From positions 408,001-472,000 of the forward strand of contig CAJHNH020002813.1 in NCBI GenBank assembly GCA_905116865.2: a stretch of 64,000 nucleotides of DNA, read 5' to 3'. The DNA comes from Candidula unifasciata (lineage: Eukaryota > Mollusca > Gastropoda > Stylommatophora > Geomitridae). This document shows, one piece after another, positions 1 to 10,639 of this stretch. Under the pieces are notes generated by a model. It worked only from the letters and a program-made list of their open reading frames with translations, ran no database searches and was not told where the DNA came from. A program made the translations under genes and the position numbers. Every line of letters starts with the position of its first letter. The first letter of the stretch is position 1.

Positions 1-108
1 AGACACAGGAACCTGGAGGATCACTAACTGGAACCTCATCTTCCCCAAACTTGGGGAGGGCGGGGGCGCTGAGCTCCACCCCTTATAACATTTGCAAGGG
101 AGTATTTT
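1..108. other. Unassigned sequence at the window edge
   Basis: No open reading frame or repeat that I recognise. It is GC-mixed sequence ending where a T-rich SINE tail begins. Confidence 0.4.
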
Positions 109-322
109 GTGTTTATTTTTTTTATATCCAGAAACCACGAGTTAACTCTTTGGCTTGGTAGTATGGATACCCCAACTCTTTAGCCTTGATTCCATGACAG
201 ATACCGTAAATCTGGGAGAATTGTGGCTTTTCTGTCTAGCCATGGGCGTAAATCCAGACCACAAGTAGTTCGTCACACGGGCGCCGCGAAGTCAGGTTAA
301 ACCAACTGAGCTAGCGAGCCGC
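109..322 (-). mobile_element. Rep-F, tRNA-derived SINE
   Basis: This matches 52913-53133 over almost its full length. Read on the minus strand, the head (about 322-245) has a tRNA-like shape: an A-box-like TAGTTGGCTAAACC-type stretch and a B-box-like GGGTTCA-type stretch. The T-rich run near 110-126 corresponds to its A-rich 3' tail. The other copy is a clean insertion with a 12-bp target duplication, which supports the boundaries here. This copy shows no clear duplication. Confidence 0.7.
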
Positions 323-377
323 GGACAGGGGGTATAAGTGGCCTGCCCTGACATCTGATATACACTTGTTGGTAACA

Positions 378-540
378 TAATTTTTCGTTTTTTCAAAGTC
401 CCACTCCAGGGCCCTAATTTAACCTAACCTATTGGCTGAAGGGGTTTCTGGGACTAGTCTCCTGGCGATCTTCATCCGAATGGTAGCACTTTGCGTCACC
501 GGGTGTTTTTCGCTGGGTGTGATGTCCTGGTGGGGTTGAA
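378..540 (-). mobile_element. Rep-A retroposon, truncated copy
   Basis: Shares the conserved Rep-A core: the segments for 'acatcacacaagcgataaac', 'agtgccaccatgcgg' and the GCCAGG-type inner hairpin arm, all in reverse complement. The terminal hairpin is lost. Strand is given so that the tetranucleotide end is 5' in the named orientation; the true direction of transcription is not settled. Confidence 0.7.
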
Positions 541-639
541 CGTTTATCATTGATATACATTCTCTTCTCGAACATTTTATCACTTTTGACATTGCTTCGA
601 ACATATTATCTGTTGTTCAGCAAACAATAACAATAATTT

Positions 640-858
640 TGGGTCATCCTCTTGGGGGGGGGGGGGGGGTGTAATTTTTAGTTATTTTGAAGCCAAACCC
701 TGGCTTTTGCCAGAGGCCCTAGATATAGCCGGGCTTTATGTATGGACTAACAGCTGAACATGGTTTCCGGAACCTCTCCGCTGTTGATCCTCATCCGCCT
801 GGTGGCATTTTGTGTCACCTGGTGTTTATCCTTTGTGGGTTGTCCGGGCAGGGTAAAC
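640..858 (-). mobile_element. Rep-A retroposon copy with poly-G tract
   Basis: Reverse-complement Rep-A from the hairpin end (about 645) to the 'ccccaccagg' end (about 858). The terminal hairpin position carries a run of about 17 G residues (near 654-670), a common replacement in this window. The inner hairpin arm (cctggcttttgccag) is kept. Confidence 0.75.
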
Positions 859-1732
859 TTACAGCCTACTATCACTATTACCAGACTACTGTCTTGACAT
901 CGATCTAGCTGCCACGAGATGCGAAGATAAGTGATTTTGTGTCGTATTGTCTAATCTATGTATGTGCTGAATAAAGCTCCATTGCTGCAACGTTCACGTT
1001 TTATTTGTTGTATTGTGAACCTCGCCGATATACCTTTCGTTCGATTTTACATATAACCGTACACACTCCACAACCACTTCTATTAGTTTACATTATAACA
1101 GCACAAAAGTGCCGCTCAAATAAGATTAACCGTAAATTACGGACATTTTCTGGTACCCATTAACAATTCTTGATGTAAAATTTTTAATGAATAAAAATAT
1201 TGTTAATTATTTCCAGGTTCTAAGGTCGACTCATCTGCGGATATATTTAAAACAGTTAAACTAATAGGCATTGGCCATGAAAAGGTAATAAAACTTTAAA
1301 TAACAAAATTATTTTTCTATAGTCTAAAATAAGATAGTGTGAAAAATACCAGTAGGTTTAACTACAATTAGCGACAATCAAAAATAATGCGTCAGACTAG
1401 GTTATTCCCCTTGCAAATTTTTGCTCACCAAACACAATGCTTATTTCCCTTACTTTTCCCTTCAATTTTTTTCCCCCGCCTGTCTATGTTTTGTTTCACA
1501 GGAGTCTGATTTGACGAGTCTTTTGACTTCGATTCGTATCCGGTATGGCAAACCAACACAGCAAATCACACATATCCCGATCAACTCGTAGAACGTTACA
1601 AGTAAAGCAGCCGTGGCAGCGACACTAAGTACTGTACCAGTCAGTATACACACCTGTTTGGTTAAGGATGTGTCCTATATAAGACGAACTTATGATCTAA
1701 CATGCCCCTGATATTTGGTGAGGTATATATAT
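859..1732. other. Non-coding stretch with a dispersed LTR-like segment
   Basis: No convincing coding potential. A segment at 976-1052 has an AATAAA-type signal and recurs in inverted orientation at 2090-2163. It could be the end of a long terminal repeat or of another dispersed element. The rest is AT-rich and shows nothing I can identify. Confidence 0.35.
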
Positions 1733-1945
1733 ATGGGAAGTAATGTTTAGTTATTTTGAAGCCCTATCCTGGCTTTTGCCAGGGGCCCTAAATATAGCCG
1801 GACCTTAAATGTAGCCTAACGGCTTAACGGGGTTTCCGGGACCTCTCCACGGGTGATCCTCATCCCCATGGTGGCACTTTGGGTCACCGGGTGTTTATTG
1901 CTTGTGTGATGTCCTAGTGGGGTACAACTTACATACCTACCTTAC
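1733..1945 (-). mobile_element. Rep-A retroposon copy (CTAC-tailed subfamily)
   Basis: Near full-length reverse complement of the Rep-A consensus, ending in a short ACCTACC array (1931-1945). The inner hairpin arm cctggcttttgccagg is perfect here. The terminal hairpin is degraded. Confidence 0.8.
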
Positions 1946-2089
1946 ATAGGTATTTATGATATTCTCGACGGCATCTACGGCCTAATCGTTACAATCAGGT
2001 GTCCTAATTTTGGGACACCTTGCTCGATTCCAGTAAAGGGCGATGGCAGAAGACGCTTTGTGTTAATTTTATCAGGGAAATATATAAAA

Positions 2090-2163
2090 CCGAACGAATA
2101 TATCAGCGAGCGTCGTAACATAACAAACAAAACGTGAACGTTGCGGTTATGAAATGGAGTCGT
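2090..2163 (-). repeat. Inverted partner of the 976-1052 segment
   Basis: The reverse complement matches 976-1052 through 'gcaacgttcacgttttattt'-type sequence, with scattered differences. The two are about 1.04 kb apart and in opposite orientation, enclosing a Rep-A copy. Confidence 0.55.
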
Positions 2164-2204
2164 AAGTGCAGGGACTGACCAGCTTTTCCCTACAATTCCT
2201 ACCC

Positions 2205-2570
2205 AGGTGATGTGATTATTTATGCGAATGGCTCTGTATTGAGGGGCAGACGAAGTGCATGGGGGTTCATAGCAAAAGCGAATGGACTCGCTTTTTGCAG
2301 CAAACCCTGGCATATATCACTATGTCTAGTTTGATAATGGACGTGGAGGCAGTCACTGCTACCTTCCGCTGGACTGAGAATCAGCTGTACACACATGCCG
2401 TGATTGTGACTCACAGAGTATGTTGAGAAAAGGTGGAGACAGGCATGCTCCGTGCAGAGTGGCAAGCATCGCTTTAGAGGTCCTGGGTAGTTAGCATCTT
2501 TTTAATGTTTTCTCCAGGTCAGGCTGGTAAGCTGGGAAACAAGCAGGCAGATAGACTGGCTGATGGTGAA
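2205..2570 (+). pseudogene. RNase H domain relic of LINE-gamma
   Basis: Conceptual reading in shifting frames gives an RNase H start of the type 'YANGSVLRG' (the family has a catalytic Asp where this copy has Asn), then the segment matching the helix region seen intact at 13669-13900, then 'FSPGQAG..GN.QADRLA', which is the C-terminal RNase H motif. Frameshifts break it at several points. RNase H in such LINEs is thought to remove RNA from the hybrid made during reverse transcription; this copy cannot be active. Confidence 0.8.
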
Positions 2571-3330
2571 CAAATCACCCACAAAGTGCCGATTGATCTA
2601 TACAATATAGGTCTAGCCCTATATACCCAATACATCGGAAGGCGTGGAAGAGGGTCAAATTCAAATTCAAATTCTCTTTCGTTGACCACTTTCAGCTAGG
2701 TCCGCTCACATTTCTGCTCACTTTCCTTTTAGCTATATTTGTGGTGACGTTTTCTGGTCTCGATCTCATTTGGTTTTGGATTGTGTTCATGGAAGAGGGT
2801 CCTTTAATTTTACCTTTCATAAGCCTGTACAGTTGAACGGTGGTTCCAGAATGTGGAACTGTTTGATACTCACCCGTGTGATATGACTGAGATGTGTCTC
2901 CTATAGAATCCACATCTGGAGGGGAAAATCTTTACTAAAAATTGTTTGGATGTTGAGCAACTGAAATTAAAAGGGAAATAACCGACCATGGTGACAGTCC
3001 TAAATACATTCACCATTTAAACGAGCTGTCAAAAGCTGTGTGTCACGAAATTCAACGCACAGATAAGCTGACTGCCAGCTAGATATGTGTCACAATATGG
3101 GAGTGGCTAAAGCTGATTGACATCAGGAATATGATACCGGTCACGATGTAGGAGTGGCTATGTTAGCGTCTGGTCCAGAGATGTAAGGAATTTCCGGATC
3201 ACGCAATCAGTTGATCCCACCTATGATTTGCGTGTGACCTTGGATGCGACTTTTGAAGAATTATGCAAAAGTTCAACAAACACTGGACTACAGGCTACCC
3301 CAGAAGCGTTTTTGTGGTACGCCGATATAA
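2571..3330. other. Unassigned non-coding stretch
   Basis: Short frames only. A six-base repeat (ttcaaa/ttcaaatt) near 2656-2680 is the only local repetition. I see no gene. Confidence 0.4.
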
Positions 3331-3352
3331 CTGTGCTATATGGCTATACAGT
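3330..3352 (+). repeat. Rep-M fragment interrupted by a SINE
   Basis: The segment 'ctgtgctatatggctataca' is the start of a dispersed motif also found at 13585, 16368 and (reverse) 21330. Here it is cut by the SINE that begins at 3353. Confidence 0.5.
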
Positions 3353-3565
3353 TGCCGCGGTGTAGCGGATAGACGCTCGCCTGCGGATCGGAAGGTCCTG
3401 GGTTCGAGTTCTGACGGAACCGTGCGGTTCTGAAAAGTAAATGCGGACATCATGATGTTGACCACATCACCCATTGAGTGCCGATCGGTCTATAAAATAA
3501 AGGTCTAGCCCTATATGCCCAATACGCACGGAGGCGTTGAAAAGGGCCCTTCACTACTTTACCTT
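3353..3565 (+). mobile_element. Rep-B, tRNA-derived SINE, near full length
   Basis: The first 70 bases resemble a tRNA: A-box-like TAGCGGATAGACG and B-box-like GGTTCGAGTTC, spaced as in a pol III type 2 promoter. The body has the shared block 'gattggtctataaaat' and 'tctagccctata', and the 3' end runs into a ctttac-type tail. The lower-case body recurs at least ten times in the window. Confidence 0.85.
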
Positions 3566-3593
3566 TCTATAGATATTTTACTCACCCCCTTGC

Positions 3594-3770
3594 ATGATGC
3601 AATTTTTAGTTTTTTTTAAAGCCATACCCTGGCTCTTGCCAGGAACCGCAATATAGCCCAGCCATAAATATAATCTAACGGCTGAACGCGGTTTCTGACC
3701 CTCATCAACATGGTGGCACTTTGTGTCATCCAGTGTTTATCGCTTGTGTGATGTCTTAGTGGGGTAAAAG
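3594..3770 (-). mobile_element. Rep-A retroposon copy, internally shortened
   Basis: Reverse-complement Rep-A with the 'ttgcat' hairpin arm at 3594 and the conserved 'ggtggcactttgtgtca' block. About 20 bases are missing after the 'ggtttctg' segment. Confidence 0.75.
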
Positions 3771-3875
3771 TACTAATAGTAATAATCAAAAAATTTCAAC
3801 TAATATAAAGACTAGAAACATGAAATTTGGTGCGGATACTCCTTAAAACATATTATAGGGACGTCTATTAAAAAG

Positions 3876-3990
3876 TGTCCAGAAAGCAATGGCAAATTAC
3901 TGAACGTAAATTTGCCTAGAAAAACCACACAACAGCAGGGGCTGTTGGGGTTGGTTATGCAACGTCCTGTAAAGGATACGCAACTAACCT
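3876..3990 (+). mobile_element. Rep-E SINE, 3' half
   Basis: Matches the 3' half of the full Rep-E at 58157-58378: 'cgtaaatttgcctagaaaaa', the block around 'caggggctgttggggttgg', and the end 'aaaggatacgcaactaacc'. The tRNA-like head is absent, as in a 5' truncation. Confidence 0.75.
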
Positions 3991-4403
3991 ATTTAAAAGT
4001 AGATTTAGGATTTTTTTTTTAAACATGTGATTATTGTCTTATGATGCTACATTTTATAACTTTTTAACAAACCTACATTTTAAAATTCTACGAAAAATAT
4101 GTAGAAACATCTTTAAAGTAAATAAACTAAACCTGTACCTCATGATAGGATTGAAGTTTGCGAATTCATCATTTATTTCTCGATACCTATGTTTGTTTTT
4201 GGAATTTTAGGATTCCAAGTACAGTACATGGCTCCCCCCAAGATGGCGGCTATTGCCATGGCAACCATGACTTAAAACTTAATGTATGTAAATGTATTAA
4301 CATGTAGCCCTACAAACGACCATTATAAAAAATTGGTCTAACACTGTGAATAAAATAAAAAAAAAAAATAAAAAAAAATAGTTGACTTCAAATATTTGAC
4401 CAA
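3991..4403. other. AT-rich non-coding stretch
   Basis: Long T and A runs and no usable frame. I see nothing further. Confidence 0.4.
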
Positions 4404-4630
4404 TTCTTCCTCTTGTTCATCTTGGGGTTCAACAGCTGTAACTGTGGAGGACAGTTCTAGTGACTCGTCCACCTCTGGAATTTTTAGTCTCATTCCAGAA
4501 TCTGAGTGTTGCGCGCACATTCGTTTTACAAATCTGACTTATTTGTCTGCTGATTGTTGCACCCCGATTTCAGAGGACCGCAATTAATCGACTTTTACGA
4601 CATGCTTGTTGAAGAGGCAGTAGGTCTATA
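4404..4630 (-). mobile_element. Rep-C SINE copy (GAA-tailed family)
   Basis: Reverse complement of Rep-C from its 3' end (the ttcttcctcttgttcatctt tail near 4404) to the block 'acgacatgcttgttgaagag'. Apparent small proteins on both strands here, one serine-rich, are accidents of the repeat. Confidence 0.7.
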
Positions 4631-4659
4631 TGGCGAAATTTGTAACCTGGACATTTCGT

Positions 4660-4760
4660 AGCGGGTGCCATGGCAGCATAAAGATGACTAGGCGTCTGCC
4701 TGGCGGCGGAAAGGGCTAAGGGTTCGAATTCACCCCCCCCCCCCCTTTCCCCCGGCCAAT
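4660..4760 (+). mobile_element. Possible tRNA-like SINE head
   Basis: A 60-base segment ends in a good B box (GGGTTCGAATTC, near 4712-4731), preceded at the usual distance by a weak A box. A run of C follows. It is not a folded tRNA gene as far as I can see. Confidence 0.4.
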
Positions 4761-5271
4761 TAGTTTCTGACCTAACTAACGCACGGCGTGTTACTGATTC
4801 TTCTTTACAAACCCAAGCAATCATATAATGCATTCTAAAGTTTGTTTATTTTTCGCTAGTGAGTAGTAAAGAATTGTGCTTCTACAGTGTTCATATGGAC
4901 ACGCAAAGGAAAAATAAAAATAGTACCCACGGAAATATGTCTGAGAAAGGCTATAGAAGTGGCTAGAAGAGGTATGATCAGGAAAGCAATCATAAGAAGA
5001 AAAAAAAAAAAAAAAAAGGCGCCACAGGATTTAAAAAATACAAAATAAATTACATACAAAGATAGCAAATAAAATGGTTTAACCACTTACAGAGAATGCC
5101 TTGGGATGCCATTCAATAAGGGAAGAGAGGCACAGGGTACGATGCAGAAGAGAACAAAAAAAGATGGAAACACTAAAGAAACTATGTGTGTACGGTCGAG
5201 GTGGCTATAAAAACGAGAACGAAAGCCGTATTATCTCTATAGACCCCCGAAGTAGTAAACGAGGAAGCGAA

Positions 5272-5438
5272 AAGGAAGAAGAAGAAAAAAAAAAGAAGAG
5301 GAAGAAGAAGAAAAAGAAGAAGACAAAGACGAAGAAGAAGAAGAAAAAAAAAAAAAGAAGAAGAAAAAGAAGAAGAAGAAGGAGAAAAAGAAGAAGAAGA
5401 AGAAGAAAAAGAAGAAGAAGAAAAAGAAGAAAAAGAAT
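5272..5438 (+). repeat. GAA/AAG purine tract
   Basis: About 165 bases of imperfect (GAA)n on the plus strand, translating as poly-Lys/Arg. It starts in an A-rich segment, not clearly at a Rep-C end. Confidence 0.9.
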
Positions 5439-5745
5439 TCAGGATAATGTAAAAAGACAGACCCTATCGGTGCGATACAAGCATTTTGATAAACAGGCCC
5501 TGGACTGATCCAAATTGATATATAAAATAAGACGAACTATAACACACATAAAAAAATTAAGAAATATAAAATTAGATAAGCAACCACCTCGTCATTTATA
5601 TTAATAAAACAACAGGCACAAAACACACTTGAATGTTGTACAAGACATGAAATACATTTATAGACATGCTTACATGCATATCGACACAAGTACATCATTA
5701 CGTATAGGAAACCGACAGACAGGTAAACAAACAGGCAGACAGACA
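5439..5745. other. AT-rich spacer
   Basis: No gene or repeat recognised between the GAA and GACA tracts. Confidence 0.4.
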
Positions 5746-6062
<317 letters not shown>

Positions 6063-6337
6063 GTTAAAACACAGACAATTATATAAGAGACAGATAGATG
6101 CTAATACACATACACTTATATTCGCATTCACACACACACAACGAAGACAAAACACGCACATATATATAGGCAGACGTGCCACAGGTCAGTAGACAGACAA
6201 ACTGACAAACAGCTATGTATATGCTGACAGACAACTGGTATAACTCTGACAGCAGTACTAACCACAAGTCACTGCGATGGGGTATTCGTAATCTGGTACT
6301 GAAGACTCGACCATGTATCTTTCAAGAGGTAGAAACT

Positions 6338-6482
6338 GTTGCTGTGATGGTCGCAACTGTTGCTGTGAGGGTAGCAACGGTTGTTGTGGTGGTAGCAACG
6401 GTTCTTGTGGTGGTGGAAATAATTGATGTGACGATAGCAACTGTTCTTGTGGTGGTAGCAATAGTTGTTGTGGTGGTAACTT
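6338..6482 (+). repeat. Imperfect GTTGCTGTGGTGGTAGCAAC minisatellite
   Basis: A unit of roughly 21-24 bases built on 'gtggtggtagcaacggttgt' repeats about seven times. It gives a Val/Ala/Thr frame on one strand and a Gln/Pro/Leu frame on the other; neither looks like a gene. Confidence 0.75.
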
Positions 6483-6639
6483 TTTCTGTTGAATCAAATA
6501 TTGATGCGCTACATAACGGCATCACACACGTAATGTGACTATGTAGGTTCTATAGACTGGTGAAATATTGGTTACAACTCATGAAACTGGTTCCACTGAA
6601 TAGCTACAAATATACATCTAATACTGACTGCCATATAGA

Positions 6640-6852
6640 TTTTTACAAATAAACAGCTGAGTTGAGTTGAGTTGAGTTAAGAAATAACATCACAGCACTC
6701 ATGGCATTCCCATGCGTGTTTCGTCCTCATCTTCAGCAGCCAGCGCAGAGTTCCAGTACTAATGGTACCGGTCACAATCTGGTTATATGTCCCTCTTGCC
6801 TTTCCTCTGAATGTAGTGAGCCGGCCAGACCCTCTGGTTACACCCAGGTGCC
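6640..6852 (-). pseudogene. LINE-gamma 3' end with (AACTC)n tail
   Basis: On the minus strand the frame reads 'RGVTRGSGRLTTFRGKARG', then 'TGTISTGTLRWLL' and ends 'CHECCDV'. The same tail follows the RNase H domain of the LINE-gamma copy at 13660 (RGVTRGSGR) and recurs at 62500-62705 and 32850-33005. The stop is followed by (AACTC)4, the element's own 3' microsatellite. Confidence 0.7.
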
Positions 6853-7096
6853 TGACTGCCTGACTGACTGACTGACTTTCTACCCCACAAGAACATCACA
6901 CAAGCGATAAACACCCGATGACACAAAGTGCCACCATGCGGATGAGGATCGCCGTGGAGAGGTCCCAGAAACCGCGTTCAGACAATTGGTCATATTTATG
7001 GCCTGCCTATATTGCGGCCCCTGGCAAAAGCCAGGGTGGGGCTTCAAATAACAAAAAATTTCATCCTAAAAAGGACGAAAATGGATTATACCAACT
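6853..7096 (+). mobile_element. Rep-A retroposon, first of a tandem pair (TGAC subfamily)
   Basis: Full-length. Order: (TGAC)n, 'tttctacccca', core, inner hairpin, terminal hairpin (tttcatcc - aaaa - ggacgaaa, about 7051-7073), then about 20 AT-rich bases. It is flanked by caggtgcc at 6845-6852 and 7097-7104. Confidence 0.9.
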
Positions 7097-7104
7097 CAGG
7101 TGCC

Positions 7105-7344
7105 TGACTGACTGACTTTCTACCCCACCAGGACATCACACAAGCGATAAACACCCGATGACACAAAGTGTCACCATGCGGATGAGGATCACCGTGGAGA
7201 GGTCCCAGAAACCGCGTTCAGACAATTGGCCATATTTATGGCCTGCCTATATTGCGGCCCCTGGCAAAAGCCAGAGTGGGGCTTGAAATAACAAAAAATT
7301 ACGTCCTGAAAAGGACGTAAAGATTATATCATACGCATATCACT
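7105..7344 (+). mobile_element. Rep-A retroposon, second of the tandem pair
   Basis: Nearly identical to the first copy through the core. Terminal hairpin arms are tacgtcct and aggacgta around tgaaa. Flanked by caggtgcc at 7097-7104 and 7345-7352. Confidence 0.9.
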
Positions 7345-7689
7345 CAGGTGCCTTATTCTCTCCAGACCATTTCCCTACTGATTCCGTTGCTCGTTCCTAA
7401 AAGGGCCTTGACCACATTTGCCTTGCCATGTATCAGTTCACTACAAATACACATCGACTACCTTATGCAAGCAATGGTCTTCTCTACGTCATCATAATAT
7501 TCCAGTTTTTCTTTTCTTTTCATAATATGATCTAAACATGATGACTGATTCTTCGATCTCTATAAGTTGTCTTAGATTTCGCCCCTTTAGTGTGCTTATT
7601 TATCGCTGCCCAATTTAAATGTAAGTATTCTTATGTATTTCCGACACCTGGCTTGTTTCCTAAATGTCCAGGATTCGACATAACAGGCA
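7345..7689. other. Unassigned stretch
   Basis: No clear coding region. The right half is T-rich and leads into the minus-strand LINE end. Confidence 0.35.
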
Positions 7690-8425
7690 CGAATTCGTAC
7701 TGTCTCTTCTTCTTCCTAACGTCCATGCCGTGTGGCGTTGGTAATCATGTTTATCCACAACCTTCTTTCTTGTGTACTTTAAATCAACTCTGACACAGAT
7801 GATCCTCCATGCCATGATGTCAGACTGTCCAGCATCTTGTTTCTTGGTCTCCCTCTGCCTCTCCTCCCCTCTAACTTTCATACCGTGATGATATACTTCA
7901 GTTTTCGCCTTCTCATCACATGACCAAAGAATGTAGATTGTCTCCTTCTGATGTGGGCAGTCAGTTCTCTTCGGGAATCAGTTTCTTTCATAACATCCTC
8001 ATTACTCTTTTTATCTGTCCAGGGTATTCTCATCATTCGTGTATAAAACCACAACTCCATAGCTTCCAAATAATGTTTCACTAATCTACCAACTGACATT
8101 GATTCACTTCCGTATATTAAGAAAGGATTTATATAGTTTTTAATAATTTTCTTTCTCGTCTCAACTGACAAAGAAAGATTGCATACAATAATTTTCATTT
8201 TGTTAAACGCGGCCTTTGCTTGAGCTATTCTACATTTAACTTCTTTATACATCTTATATCTCATGTTATCAGGGTACAAATATCAACTTGCTTGAGATCT
8301 GTCCCAATTATATGTTGTATTTTGGAGCGTCAATTTTCTTTGTAACTACCATAATTTCTGTTTTTCTGCTGTTCAGACTGAGACCCTTGTTTTCACTTTC
8401 CGTTACGATTATACCCTAATAATCG
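7690..8425 (-). pseudogene. LINE-beta reverse transcriptase C-terminal region
   Basis: The best frame (8279-7878) reads through the thumb-to-C-terminal part typical of non-LTR elements: 'EVKCRIAQAKAAFNKMK', 'NPFLIYGSES', 'RMMRIPWTDKKSNEDVM' and 'STFFGHVMRR'. Upstream, to about 8425, another frame gives 'KGLSLNSRKTEIMVVTKK', the segment just after the RT active site. Downstream, after a frameshift, comes the tail shared with 37540-37835. The element is 5' truncated, so the YADD-box motif is missing. Its 3' end (near 7700) is flanked by a CTT run, that is a GAA tail on its own strand. Confidence 0.85.
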
Positions 8426-8763
8426 CCAGTGATCGGGATTTGTTGCACATTGTAAATCTAACGCCGTCTTTTATCGCCCAGTACTTGATGGAAGATTAGT
8501 CTTGTCTCCCCAATCGCTTAGTGGAGTCTGGGTTAGTCTTTGGTTGACCAGTGGTTAATAAAATCTGGACTAAGCAGTACTTGATGGAACCTGAAACAGT
8601 CTTCTGCCTCTTTCCCCATCCCGATGCTAAGATAAATGGAACCTTTTTAATAGCTACGCTATAGCAAACACAAACCAGTATGGTTCACTGTACTGTACCC
8701 ATACACCACTAACATTTCAATCAAACAGTGATCATTTGTGTGACCCTTTGCACAACAATGAGA
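8426..8763. other. Unassigned stretch
   Basis: Holds two similar short segments around 'tacttgatggaa' (8488 and 8578), perhaps a small local duplication. No gene seen. Confidence 0.35.
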
Positions 8764-9035
8764 AAGACGCAGTGGTTCAGCGGCTGGACGCCCGCCTGCG
8801 GATCGGTAGGTCGTTGGTTCCGGACCTGACGCAGCGGGACCTTTTGTTTCTTCCTAAAAAAGACATTGGCTCCCTAGTCGACCAACGCCTAAAAATTGGT
8901 ACCAGGTAAAATCTTGGGAAGTAAAAGGCGACCGGTGTGATGCTGACCAAATTACCTACTAAGTACCGATTGGTCTATAAAATATAGGTTTAGCCCTATA
9001 CGCTAAAGGCGTGGAAAAGAGTCATTTATACTATT
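8764..9035 (+). mobile_element. Rep-B SINE, full length with insertion
   Basis: tRNA-like head (A box in 'cagcggctggacg', B box weakened to 'ggttccgga') followed by the body blocks 'cgattggtctataaaat' and 'tttagccctata'. The spacer between head and body is longer than in the 3353 copy. Confidence 0.8.
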
Positions 9036-9548
9036 ATTTTGGGCAATAATGACAGGCACATTCGTCCAGCCTTTGCAATTTGACTAGTTATCCCCATCTC
9101 CTCTTGGAAGGAGTGGGTAGAGATAATGGGATATTTTGGACTGCTGCTGCATAGGTGTACTGAGCAGAAATGGGAGTGACGCTGATCGTGACAACATAAC
9201 ATCAAATCGAACTAAACTATGTCTGATCAAGTACATCAAAGAAAAGTGGAACACCAACAACAACAAAGTATGTTCTATAAATCATTACTGACTACACAGT
9301 TTTACGACAACATTCAATATTCCAACAATATCTTGTGATTACTTTTAGAAACCATTTATAGACTGTATAATTATTCAGTTCATTCTGTCTGATATTAAAA
9401 AAAGAATAATAAAAGTTTATTTGCTATAAATGTACGGTTAAATATTTAATTATTCTTAAAAGCCACTGGCAGATTGTATACTTTTTTAATCCATTCCGTT
9501 TGGTATTAAAAGAAAAACCCCAATGGATAGTGTATCTATTTGTTGTAA
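9036..9548. other. Unassigned stretch
   Basis: AT-rich in the second half. No convincing frame. Confidence 0.35.
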
Positions 9549-9672
9549 AGTTAGTTGCGTATCCTTTACATGACGTTGCAGAACCAACCCTAGCAGCCCC
9601 TGGCTGTTGTGTGGTTTCTCTAGGCAAATTTACGTCCAGTTGTTTGCCATTGCCACTAGACGGTCGGCTCCC
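9549..9672 (-). mobile_element. Rep-E SINE, 3' half
   Basis: Reverse complement of the block from 'ggcaaacttttggacgtaaa' to 'gcaactaac'. The short frames across it are chance. Confidence 0.7.
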
Positions 9673-10248
9673 AGATACCACTGTCAATTCCAACGCAATT
9701 GTTATAAAAGCACTGTTAAACTGGTATCCGAATAAATAATATTGTGTTCATTCTCCTGTCTCTCACAAACATACAACCAACCCACATGCATACATGAAAC
9801 AATCCATGGTCTCACAGAGGATGTGCAACGTGTCCCATGATCCAGCCCCTTCCACCCACCTCTTCCTGTTTTTAAAAAAAAAGATAATGCTGTTGTTGCT
9901 ATTAGAACTGTCAGGTTAAATGCCTGTTGTTCTGCTACCTCATCTTTGGCCTGCCTGGCTATTACTATTTACAGAACACTATACGACGTCTACATGCTAG
10001 GACTTACAATTAAAGAATAGTCTATTCGAAACTCTGGCTGGCTGAGTGTTTCTGGCTTATTTTGTTTCACTTTTACATTCCCGCCACAGCACAGGCTCCG
10101 GTTGTTGATAGAGTCGAGGTTCTCATCTGCACGAAGAACGGAGAAAGAAATCAGTCAATGGCGGGAAGGTGCTTCTGTTTCCACGTCTCTGTGAAACCAT
10201 ACTTTCAATAACCATACTTTTAATTTTACATGTAAAACAGTGCTTCTG
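9673..10248. other. Unassigned stretch
   Basis: No gene recognised. Confidence 0.35.
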
Positions 10249-10249
10249 C

Positions 10250-10301
<52 letters not shown>

Positions 10302-10306
10302 GCAAC
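10249..10306 (+). repeat. (CAA)n microsatellite
   Basis: About 19 CAA units, with CAT and CAG interruptions, directly after a short A-rich segment. Confidence 0.9.
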
Positions 10307-10639
10307 AAGATTTCCTGCGCGATATAGTCAAGGGGGTGACCTTTGGACTTTAAGTAGGAAAAATGTCATTAAGATTTGCAAATGTGAACATTATCTATAT
10401 CCTTTCAGCGTAGCTAGTTTAAACTGGCACAATTATGTCACTTTTGCTTGACTTCGAAAAGACTTTTGCTATAGACGTGGGCGTGAAAGAATATCATTTC
10501 AAATTCTTTACTGGTGTCTGCACAAGCCGCGCTTTGTGACAGAGCGCGCTGACTTAAACAGGTGGCTTTTCCCTGTGCGATATCATATTTATCATGTTCC
10601 GGGAATAGTCTCCATAGCTTTGTAAACATACAAGCGTAG

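Noticed and set aside
3353..3425. Possible tRNA genes (also at 8766, 58157, 4672, 22530, 49906)
   Set aside because: A and B boxes are present but no full cloverleaf can be drawn, and each is joined to a repeated SINE body or tail.
4338..4587. Ser-rich and acidic small proteins on both strands
   Set aside because: At first the acidic frame looked like the candidate exon at 16951, but the region is a degraded Rep-C copy.
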